Positions 1 through 7,756 of a DNA stretch of 64,000 nucleotides are shown here, piece after piece. Source of the stretch: an uncultured Pseudomonadota bacterium (lineage in GTDB: Bacteria; Myxococcota_A; Bradymonadia; Bradymonadales; Bradymonadaceae); NCBI GenBank assembly GCA_913057905.1, contig CAJXPB010000001.1:62001-126000 (forward strand). Reading direction: 5' to 3'. Position 1 is the first letter of the stretch. Each line of letters begins with the position of its first letter. The position numbers and the translations under genes are program-made. The notes below the pieces were generated by a model that ran no database searches, was not told where the DNA came from, and saw nothing but the letters and a program-made list of their open reading frames with translations.

Positions 1-2
1 GG

Positions 3-104
3 AAACTCCTCTCCTTGGGTGTGGTCGACGCGCACTACGTCGCGGACCCTGGCGTTCTCGTGGCGGAGACAGGCTCCGCCGTCATCGCGAGGTGGGACGA
101 ATAA
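3..104 (+). CDS. C-terminal fragment of a WCW-HP family lipoprotein (left edge)
   Basis: An open frame enters from the left edge and stops with TAA at 102-104. Its last 33 residues (V-V-D-A-H-Y ... S-A-V-I-A-R-W-D-E) align with the conserved tail of the large lipoprotein family found 14 more times in this window, where the ending is usually V-D-A-x-Y-L-P-E-x-D ... G-V-V-A-K-Y-Y. Here the terminal K-Y-Y is replaced by R-W-D-E, so it is a divergent member. Only the last blade and tail are visible. It converges with the - strand gene ending at 126. Confidence 0.6.
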   Translation, partial: KLLSLGVVDAHYVADPGVLVAETGSAVIARWDE

Positions 105-125
105 CCGACTGCGTGCGGCCCTGAA

Positions 126-1253
126 CTAAGGCCACTCGCCCTCAGTCACCCGGCGGGAGCACCATGACGTATAAAAATCAGAACCACGGTCTGGTTCCCC
201 CTGCACACATTCGTATCCCTCGGGACACGACGAACGGAACGTGTCGTCCAGCGTCTCGCAATCGATAGGGAGTCGGCAGAATGGGTCGCCTTCTTCGATG
301 CGAAACTCCGATCCATCGCACAGTCGCCCTCCCGCGGTGCATTGGCCCAAACCGTCTTCCGTGCGCCCTTTTGGCGAAAGAACACAGTCGCCCTCCGGGC
401 ATTGACCCGTCCGATGGCATGCATGGGGCCGGCACTCATCGCGAGTACAGAGCTGGTCGTCGGGACACGAAATCTCACAGTCAGGGTCGACTTCATACGG
501 TTCATAGCATCCAAGTGATTCCTTGAATTGGTCGAACGGACCGCAAGCCCGGTTATCACCCGGACAATCCTCCTCGGCGAGGCAGGAGCGGATGCATTCT
601 TGTTCAAAGCAGAACCCCGACTCGCACTCCCAGTCTTTCTCACAGGAGGCTCCGTCCGGTCTCTCTGCACTTTGCCTACAGGTTGGGCGAGGCTCGTATT
701 CGCGGTCACACCAGTAACCTGTCGGACAGAGGGCATGGTTGGAGTCGCATTCCCACCGTGCGAAACAACGATCGTTGACATTGCAGTACTGCTGTTCGCC
801 GCAATCGGCGTGGTCGGCGCATTCGGGTCTGCATTTGGGACCGTGAACGTCATTGTCGCAGTCGCAACGCCCAGCACGGCAGACGAATCCCACGGGGCAG
901 GAGCCCTCGGAGCAGTCGGCCTCCTCGTGCACACACAAGGCCCTCCGCTCAACCCTCCACCTTGTTTCCTGCTCGACCAGCTCGCAGTTCGCCCCTTCGA
1001 CCGCACAGGTGCAGTCCAGCGGATCGAGGTCAGCTGTGTCATGGGTGTCGAACGTATCCTGAGCGTCGCCCACGTCTCGGACGTCCTCCGCGTCATGAAC
1101 CTCGGCTGGGCCGGAATCTGACCCCGCGTCGCGGACATTTCCATCCAGCGTCCAGTCCTCGGGGCGATCCCCGCCATCGACCGTGCACGCCGTACCAGCC
1201 AAATTAAGGCCCAAGAGGGTTACGAACGCTATGTACAGTGGTTTTGAACGCAT
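126..1253 (-). CDS. Cys-rich EGF/Dickkopf-like lipoprotein
   Basis: Predicted secreted lipoprotein of about 375 aa. The signal peptide ends in a lipobox L-A-G-T-A-C, followed by an Asp-rich linker (D-V-R-D-V-G-D-A-Q-D...). The remainder carries about 40 cysteines in short modules; one (C-D-C-D-N-D-V-H-G-P-K-C) resembles an EGF-like turn and another (C-E-K-D-W-E-C-E-S-G-F-C) resembles Dickkopf-type Cys knots. Start taken at the ATG 1253; an in-frame GTG at 1259 is possible. The Cys-rich style resembles the neighbouring gene upstream (ending 1293), which may be co-transcribed. Function unknown; a disulfide-rich surface protein is the reasonable inference. Confidence 0.75.
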   Translation of the reverse strand: MRSKPLYIAFVTLLGLNLAGTACTVDGGDRPEDWTLDGNVRDAGSDSGPAEVHDAEDVRDVGDAQDTFDTHDTADLDPLDCTCAVEGANCELVEQETRWRVERRALCVHEEADCSEGSCPVGFVCRAGRCDCDNDVHGPKCRPECADHADCGEQQYCNVNDRCFARWECDSNHALCPTGYWCDREYEPRPTCRQSAERPDGASCEKDWECESGFCFEQECIRSCLAEEDCPGDNRACGPFDQFKESLGCYEPYEVDPDCEISCPDDQLCTRDECRPHACHRTGQCPEGDCVLSPKGRTEDGLGQCTAGGRLCDGSEFRIEEGDPFCRLPIDCETLDDTFRSSCPEGYECVQGEPDRGSDFYTSWCSRRVTEGEWP

Positions 1254-1292
1254 ATCCACTTGTCCATTTCGGGTCGCTTAGGAGCGGAAAAA

Positions 1293-3934
1293 TCAATTCC
1301 ATTTCCATTGATTCTTTGTGCACCATTCAGAATTTTCATCCTCATCCAATTGACCGCAATACCACTGACCGTAGTTCTCGCATATTGCGTTGAATCTATT
1401 GTCGTCAGTGTCACCGTAGTCATCACACCCTCGGTAGACATCACAATACGAAGCGCCATCTACCCATTCGGGAAATATATACTTCGCTCGAACTGTATTG
1501 TTCTTGTCCGTACGCTCGACGAACTCGTCGTTTGGATTGACTGTTACTTCAATATAGCGCTCGCTTCCCGCGTGCTCATTCTTTACCTTCTTTTTGGTTC
1601 CAACAATAATTCCTTGCCCTGCGTATTCAGGTTTGTAGACGTCTTTCCATCCCGGGGTGAGTCCTTGGTCATAATGTCCAGAATCCCCCCATTGTTTACT
1701 CGGAGTATTCTGAACTTCTTTTCGTATCTCGTCATCAAATTCAGTCACATCGTAAAGATTAAATGATATTTTATTGCTTTTCCCTCCTACTTCACCACCT
1801 GATTTATCCACCAATCTAGCCTTGACCACTTTACCCAAGTGCAAGTGACCATGGCCCTCATGATGTTCGAGATCGGCGTTCAAGTCGACACGCTTCGGGG
1901 GGTAGTCCGCCCATGGATCGGTGCGTGCTACTCTCTGGATTACCTGCGTCGTGGTTGGTTCACAGATATCTGAAACTTCATTACTCTCACAATTACAGTC
2001 GGACGTATCCTCCTTGCAGAGGTCACCCGACTGATCACAGTCCCCCCCCTTGAATCTGCCGAGCCCCGTACACTTGCCGCTAGTCTTGGGATCTCCTCCG
2101 TCCGTCTTGTGCTCCTCGCAGTCTAGATTTGGATCGTCCGCATCCATATCACAGGTGTAAAGTGCGCATCTCTCGTCCTGGCCATCCCCTTGCACGTCAC
2201 GACATGTCATGTCTCGCGGACACACATTGTCCGACGATGACTTGTTCGGATCGCAGGAGCTTGCCACACATTTCTCGGACGCATTACAGTCAAAACCCTT
2301 CGGACAGGGGCATTCACCAGCCTCCTTACCGAGCGGAGGACGTTCGACGTGAAACGGACCGCTCCCAATGTTCGCAATGGAGACCCTAATACGCAGCGAA
2401 ATGAGGTCTACCTTATCTGCTACAATATCATCCGGCTCCTGAGTAGATTCGTCAAAGTCAACGCACTCGAGCTCTCGACCATCATTACCTTCGGCGAACG
2501 CCCTAGGATCGGGAAACAAGTCTGGGAGCTTTTGTCGATTCTCATCGTGCTCCCACATTTTGAACCTTCCCCAGTCCTCATGCGGCAGACTGCGGGTCGC
2601 CTCTGAGTCACAATCAATACTCGAACAATTGCCTCCGAAGTCTTTCACATCATGTCTCTCGCCATACTCGTGACGGCGATAGGTGAAGTAGGGCTCGAAT
2701 CCCGACTTCCGAAGTTCAATCCGAAACCATTTTCTGTTATCGGCTAGCAGATCATACGAAATTGCGGACCCGACTCCAGGGTAACATGCTCCGGTGTAAT
2801 CGTCATAGTAGAGGTTGTACGGATCCATGGAGGCCGAGGGTTGAAAAGTCCGAGCAGAATATGTCGGGGACCTTTTCTTAGTGTCCTTCCAACTATAGTG
2901 TCGGTCGTCACCGGTCAAATTTTGGTTCGTGGGTGTTTTCGACGGCGGCCAGTTGTAAAGTTCCCCGGTCACCTTTGGTTCAGGGGTGCGAGTATCTCCT
3001 TCGACGACGCTGGCCTTCGTTTGCCCATCTTGCCCCGGACAATACCCCGGAGGGTAATGAGCACCTTCACAAGACAGGCATAGATGCAGACAAGATCCAA
3101 TATTGGTGGTTGTAACTCCTTTCTCTCGGGCTGCACAGTTATCCTCATAGATCTTGCCGTCGCACCCACATGCAGGGTACGTGACCTCAGAGTCACAGGA
3201 GGGAACGGGTTCGCAAGAGCCGAAAAAGGTGTTGCATCCGTTTTTCTTGCAGTATTCTTCGCTCTCACATGAAGCATCACTCACACAAGTATCCGTCAGA
3301 TCCGGCGGGTCATATTCGCCGCAACTAAGTCCTGGAATGCCCGAGCCCACTGAGGCCCCGGCTTTCCGTGCCTCACACGCGCTTTCGTATTCGGAGCCGT
3401 CGCACCGCACACACCGAGCTGTCCAAGTTCTGGATCCGGACAGTCATTGGGTCGAGGAAGACACGTCCCCTCGGAATCTTCGGATAAACAATCGACACCG
3501 GGTGGAAAATGGCAGTATTCGTGATCCTCACATTCGGCACTGTCTTGACATGGCGCAGGGCACTCCGACGCATCTTCGTCAAAATCCGGGACGGAGAGTT
3601 CAGCAAGGCAGGCATTGTAGTATACGCGATCGTTGCAACCGCACACCGGGTCGTACCCCTCAGCATGACATTCCTTTGGTGTCGGTTCGTCCGAATCGAG
3701 CGGTTCACAAGACCCGACGTACTCATCGCATCCGTCATAGGTGCAGATTTCGCCCGGCCCACACGGATCCCCGGCTGAGCAAGCGCTCGACGCCCGTTGC
3801 TTACGCGTTTCAGACTCTCCCTCTTCGTTTTGATCACCGAACCCGAAACTCCCCCCACACGCAGAGAAGCCCAACAGAAAAACAGCAAGCGAACCGACGG
3901 ACGTCAGACGACATGAAGACATCGTTATACCCAT
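1293..3934 (-). pseudogene. Kazal / lysyl-oxidase-domain lipoprotein, split by a -1 frameshift
   Basis: Two - strand frames (3934 to 3296 and the frame ending at 1293) form one protein of about 880 aa. The N-terminus is a lipoprotein signal (L-L-G-F-S-A-C). It is followed by Kazal-like repeats: V-C-G-C-N-D-R-V-Y-Y-N-A-C, then V-C-G[shift]C-D-G-S-E-Y-E-S-A-C, then A-C-G-C-D-G-K-I-Y-E-D-N-C. The C-terminal third matches bacterial lysyl oxidase domains: L-P-D-L-F-P-D-P, an L-R-I-R-V-S-I-A-N-I-G-S-G-P strand, the copper-talon-like H-H-E-G-H-G-H-L-H-L, Q-G-L-T-P-G-W-K-D-V-Y, and E-V-T-V-N-P-N. A Cys-rich insert of about 130 aa interrupts the oxidase domain. The shift sits at about 3404-3406, where one base is missing after TGC-GG inside the VCGCDG Kazal motif. 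Lysyl oxidases oxidise lysine amines. Whether the shift is a true mutation or a sequencing error cannot be decided here. Confidence 0.75.
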
Positions 3935-4029
3935 AATTCAACGCGGTTGGCGGACCCTGCGCAGAAAATGATTTGTTTGAATTTTAAGTTAGCGTATCGG
4001 CGCTAAGACATCAAACGGCAATTACTATG

Positions 4030-4060
4030 GGAGTGCACTCACCGGTGATCGGTAGGTTTT
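4030..4060 (+). repeat. IS terminal inverted repeat, left
   Basis: Starts GGAGTGCACTCACCG and ends GGTAGGTTTT; matches the reverse complement of 5561-5591 at 25 of 31 positions. Confidence 0.75.
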
Positions 4061-4063
4061 CCA

Positions 4064-5485
4064 TCATGCGGCCTGACGCCGCTCCTGCTCATCGGCCCAG
4101 AAGTCATCCCACCAGTCGTTGGCCTGGATGACACGCAGGGCGCACATCGGTGAGACATTTTCTTCGGCCCACGTAGCGCCCGGGATCTTCAGCCGTCCCT
4201 GAGGGACGGTCTTGTGGGCGCTTTCGACCTCTCCGGAGCCAATGGGCCAGTCCTGGTCCTCGTAGGCTTCGTAATCCAGACAGTCGTAGAAGCGGGTCAG
4301 GTAGTTGATGAGTCGTTGCAGACGTCCGTAGGCCGACTCCGTGTCTTCGGCCCCCTCTGCGTCCGGCGGTGGGTCCAGGGATTGCAGCAGACTCTCGAGC
4401 TCTCCGATCACCGCGCCGGCTTCGCCTTCGTAGATGGTGTCGAGGTGGCCTTCGACCCACCCGTCGAGATCTCCGATAAGTCTGTCTTCGTCGAGGAGCC
4501 GTTCCCCGGTCTCGTAGAGGTGGTGTTTGAGGTGATACCAGTCGAGGATGAATTGGAGATGCGGGAAGTGTTCCTGCAGGCCCTCTTTGAGTCCGAAGGC
4601 CCCGTCTCCGATGGCAATCGCCTGGGTCTCAAAGCACATGCCGTGCTCACAGGCTGCTCCCAGTAGCCGCCAGGCAATCTGCGCCCAGTCGTCTCTCCGG
4701 CACACATACGTCGCCTCGACCTGCTCGGGGCGGCGGACCAGTCCGGTTCGCACTTCCTTCCACTCGACCAGCCGAACCGACTCGTCATCCTCGTAGTCTT
4801 CCAGCCGCTCCAGCTCTTCAGGATCCTCGGCTTGCTGGCGTGCCTCCGCGGCCGTCATCCATGCCCCGCACCGGATGTGAGATCCATCGGCCTGGACGAG
4901 CATCTCATCGGCCGTCTTCCCCTGCTCTCTGGGCGGTTTACCCAGGATGTCCCGAGCGTTTTGGTGGCGGCGCTCAAGATACGCTTCGGCCGCTTCGGCG
5001 CACGCTTCGGTGCGTTTGCGAACCGTCGTCTCCCCCGGCCTCCATCCGTAGTGCTCCTCGAATCGATCCGCGGCGTCCCGAAACGACGATTCGCTCCCGA
5101 AGTCGGCCATCGCCCGCTCGGCGCCATCGCTGTACCGTCCTCCAACGATGCCGAAATGCTCCCGCATCGGGCGCTCTCCCTGTCCGGCATCTCGATCGTA
5201 CATGTACGGAGAGGCCACCTCGACAGGGCCGAGTAGCGTCTTGAAGGTCACCTCTGAGGTCCGCTCGACGGTCTTGCCAGTGCGTTTGGCCTCTTCGACC
5301 AGCATCGCCCGTGCCACCTCGAAGAGTTTCACCAAAAGCTGGCGTCCCAGCAGGAACACGACCTCTTTGACCTTCAGATCGAGCCCGCGTCCTTCCGCGA
5401 TCAGCGCGTCGATGTCCCCGAGCATCGCTTCAAGCAAGATATCGCTGGCATTGTCGATCGCTTCCTCATAGTCTGTGCCGTCCAT
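4064..5485 (-). CDS. ISKra4-family transposase
   Basis: A full-length 473 aa transposase. Likely DDE-type residues are visible in order: Q-A-D-G-S-H near residue 200, I-G-D-G-A-F about 90 residues later, D-W-Y-H-L-K-H-H near 315, and G-S-G-E-V-E-S-A-H-K near 415. The last two are signature blocks of ISKra4 and related transposases. The N-terminal about 110 residues are helical and charged, consistent with DNA binding. The start ATG (5485) is preceded by AAGGA at a good distance, but both lie in the 3' arm of a 15 bp hairpin (5484-5545). The frame is uninterrupted, so the element may be active. Confidence 0.85.
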   Translation of the reverse strand: MDGTDYEEAIDNASDILLEAMLGDIDALIAEGRGLDLKVKEVVFLLGRQLLVKLFEVARAMLVEEAKRTGKTVERTSEVTFKTLLGPVEVASPYMYDRDAGQGERPMREHFGIVGGRYSDGAERAMADFGSESSFRDAADRFEEHYGWRPGETTVRKRTEACAEAAEAYLERRHQNARDILGKPPREQGKTADEMLVQADGSHIRCGAWMTAAEARQQAEDPEELERLEDYEDDESVRLVEWKEVRTGLVRRPEQVEATYVCRRDDWAQIAWRLLGAACEHGMCFETQAIAIGDGAFGLKEGLQEHFPHLQFILDWYHLKHHLYETGERLLDEDRLIGDLDGWVEGHLDTIYEGEAGAVIGELESLLQSLDPPPDAEGAEDTESAYGRLQRLINYLTRFYDCLDYEAYEDQDWPIGSGEVESAHKTVPQGRLKIPGATWAEENVSPMCALRVIQANDWWDDFWADEQERRQAA

Positions 5486-5545
5486 GGCAATGTCCTTGTT
5501 TTAGTGCATTAACGTGCCGCTAATTCTCAGCAAGGACATTGCCAT
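5484..5545 (-). promoter_or_regulatory. Hairpin sequestering the transposase start
   Basis: Bases 5484-5498 and 5531-5545 are perfect 15-nt inverted repeats with a 32-nt loop. On the transposase mRNA the downstream arm contains the AAGGA ribosome site and ends in the ATG start codon. Only transcripts entering from upstream would carry both arms. Confidence 0.6.
5506..5533 (-). promoter_or_regulatory. Candidate internal transposase promoter
   Basis: Reading the - strand, TTGCTG (5533-5528), a 16 bp spacer and TAATGC (5511-5506) form a sigma70-like promoter. The predicted start at about 5499 falls just at the downstream hairpin arm, so native transcripts would lack the upstream arm. Confidence 0.4.
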
Positions 5546-5560
5546 TTTTTTGTCCGCAAG

Positions 5561-5591
5561 AAAAGCTACCGACTAGCGGTGATCGCACTCC
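5561..5591 (-). repeat. IS terminal inverted repeat, right
   Basis: Partner of 4030-4060 in inverse orientation; begins AAAAGCTACCGAC and ends GATCGCACTCC. Confidence 0.75.
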
Positions 5592-5669
5592 GACAGTTCA
5601 GGCAGTTTGCCAGTTATTGGGACTTTGCTCTAAGCTCATTCTACATGTCCTTGAGCTAGGGAGAGTGCC

Positions 5670-7697
5670 ATGAGGGTCGGCCGTCAATTGCGATGCGTGT
5701 TGTTCGCGATCGTGCTTCTTACGGGCTGCCAGTCCGATGAAGTCGGCACCTACGGTTTCGGCAATGAAGACGCCGGGACCGACGTGCCGCAGACACCGGA
5801 CGCCTCGGAGGGCTGGCCCGACGTCGAGTTTCCTCCCGAGGACCGAGAGCAACCGGCCATCCCATCGGAGCCGCCGGAGGCCTCTGCCTGCAACGAGCAA
5901 GGCTGGTGCTGGCTGCACCCCTCGCCCTTTCCTCACCATGTCGTCGATATCGAGACCGCCGGCGAGAAGGTGTTCGGTGTCGCCAACGACGACAGTATGA
6001 CTATCCGCGGGGTTTAGGGATTCGTATGGGACGGAACCTCCATGACGCTGGTGGACAATCCCATTGCACCCCACGCCGAGTGGGCTGAGTTGATTGCGAC
6101 AAAGCGCGGGTGGCTGGGCCTCACACCCGCCGGCAAAGTCTACGGATTTGGCCCGGACGAAGTGTTCGGCACTGTTGAACTGCCCAGCGATGGGTACGCG
6201 TCGCTAAGCGGACTATCAATCGATGAGTTTGTGGCCACGGGTCCAGACGGAGTCACCGTCTATTCGGGCGGCCTGGAGGTCGCTACCGACCCAAGTCCTC
6301 GAACGCATGAACAGTTCACGAAGGTGTGGTCGGACGGTACGTTCTGGGAAGTCAATGATTCCGATACCAAGAGAGAGATTGACAATAGCTGGACCGTTTT
6401 TCCGCGGCCCGAATACCGGCGGGTCAAAACCATGGGGCCTTCACCTGCAAGTCAGTGTGCGGAGGAAGGGATCTGGGCAGTTGCAGTTGCAACCGACGGC
6501 CGCAAAGGAGCCTACAAGTGGGATGGCTCAGATAAGGCGTGGCGCCCTGGCCCAGAAATCCTCGACGGAGCCAGACAGTTCCACTGCACCGATGACGGAG
6601 ACCTCCTGGCGTTCAATGGGGACTCTCTGCTCAAAAAGGTCGGCTCAGAGTGGATCCCCCTTGAACTGGGTGGTCACTTCTACTCTGTAGTAGATTCCGA
6701 TGGCTCAAAGGTTATCCTTGGAGGATCGCTTGGAGGATGGGCCACAATCTCCGGCGGAAAGCTAGAGAGGCATTCTCGACGGTTTCGGCTAAACCCGGAG
6801 GATGCGTTCAAAAATCACCTCGCCCCACAGCACCTGGACATCTGGACCAACCAGACGAATTCCCGGCTCGTCCTCGTCCACCGCGACGGCGTCTTCAGTT
6901 GGCAGGAAGGAACCTGGACCCGTCAGGAACGTTCGACCTTTGGACCGACGAGCTGGACCGGAGCCTACCCGGTAGACATGTGGGGAGACGGACAGGGACG
7001 TTTCATCGCAAGCGTCGATTCCCTGTGGGAGTGGAACGACGAAGAATGGAACCGTTCACTTGAAGCGACTTTCGCCGGTTCTCCTGACTGGGGACGCGCG
7101 GACCTCGCAGGACGCTCTACAGACGCTGTGTGGCTTTTCGCCCCAAAGGACGCCTATCGATTCGACGGCGAGGCGTGGGAGGAAATCAGCCTTCCGGGGA
7201 CGCCAGTCAGACAGACCATCGAGGAGAATGACCTGCTACTCAGAGAGGGCCACGTAAAGGACGACGGGACCGTATTGGTTTCGGCTGGGTCAAATATCTA
7301 CGAGATCACCGGAGGCCCGGACTTCTGGGATATGAAAAAGGTGATGTCCACTCCGTGCCCGACCATCCGAGGCATGCATTTCGCGGAGGATGGCCAACTC
7401 TACATCGCCAGCCTGGATGAGTGCATCGCTCGCAAGGACGCCGACGGCTGGAAGACCTACAAGCTGCCACCAACTTCACAGTCTCCTCCCTGGGCTAACG
7501 CATTCAGTGCGAACGAAATCATCGCCCAGCCCGGAGACCGTCCGCCGCTCGTCAGCACTGACTTTGGGATCTTCTCCATCGAGGAGGACTCACTTCGCAG
7601 GGAGTACCTCGGCGAGGTGCGGGGCCTGGTGCGCGTGGAGTCAAAGAATGCAGTCTTCGCCCTGCAGAAAGGCGGTGTCATGGCCAAGTACTATTGA
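5670..7697 (+). pseudogene. WCW-HP family lipoprotein interrupted by an in-frame TAG
   Basis: The frame from ATG 5670 (ribosome site GGGAG) encodes a signal peptide with lipobox L-L-T-G-C20, a linker, C-N-E-Q-G-W-C-W-L-H-P-S-P-F-P-H and then a TAG at 6015-6017. The same frame resumes immediately and runs to 7697, ending G-G-V-M-A-K-Y-Y. The close paralog at 11969 reads L-R-G-T-Q-G-F-V-W-D-G-T where this copy reads I-R-G-V-stop-G-F-V-W-D-G-T, so a CAG-to-TAG change explains the break. The rest of the frame is undamaged, including all six family cysteines, so the mutation is probably recent. An internal start at ATG 6042 would give a cytoplasmic 551 aa piece and is unlikely to be meaningful. 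Confidence 0.85.
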
Positions 7698-7723
7698 AGC
7701 GTACGTCACCAGAGTCATAGACT
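7694..7723 (+). promoter_or_regulatory. Promoter of WCW-HP pair 7757/9854
   Basis: TTGAAG (7694-7699), 18 bp spacer, TAGACT (7718-7723), 34 bp before the ATG. It overlaps the stop codon region of the preceding gene. Confidence 0.45.
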
Positions 7724-7756
7724 GTTCGAGAATGCTCTGAATGTTGGGAGAGTTGC

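Larger units (their letters stand above)
4030..5591 (-). mobile_element. ISKra4-family-like insertion sequence
   Basis: A 1562 bp element containing one transposase gene on the - strand, bounded by imperfect 31 bp terminal inverted repeats (4030-4060 and 5561-5591, 25 of 31 positions matching). It lies between the divergently oriented Kazal/lysyl oxidase gene and the first WCW-HP gene and so separates both from their original upstream DNA. No clear target-site duplication is seen in the 10 bases on either side. Confidence 0.8.

Noticed and set aside
528..1121. 197-codon + strand frame opposite the Cys-rich lipoprotein
   Set aside because: Composition mirrors the Cys codons of the real gene; no ribosome site.
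3395..3415. Programmed frameshift in the Kazal/lysyl oxidase gene
   Set aside because: No slippery heptamer or downstream structure; a missing base in a GG run is simpler.
4018..5602. Target-site duplication of the insertion sequence
   Set aside because: The bases immediately outside the inverted repeats show no matching direct repeat.
5617..5647. TTGGGA/TACATG as promoter of the 5670 gene matching the family promoter
   Set aside because: The spacer is 19 bp and the -10 lacks the final T; the equivalent -35 is absent before the paralog at 11969.
6015..6017. TAG as a recoded sense codon (read-through)
   Set aside because: Only one family copy has it, the paralog has Gln there, and no recoding signal is visible nearby.
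7718..7733. Copy of TetR operator 1 upstream of the 7757 gene
   Set aside because: Only the first half (TAGACTGTTCG) matches; the second half-site is absent.
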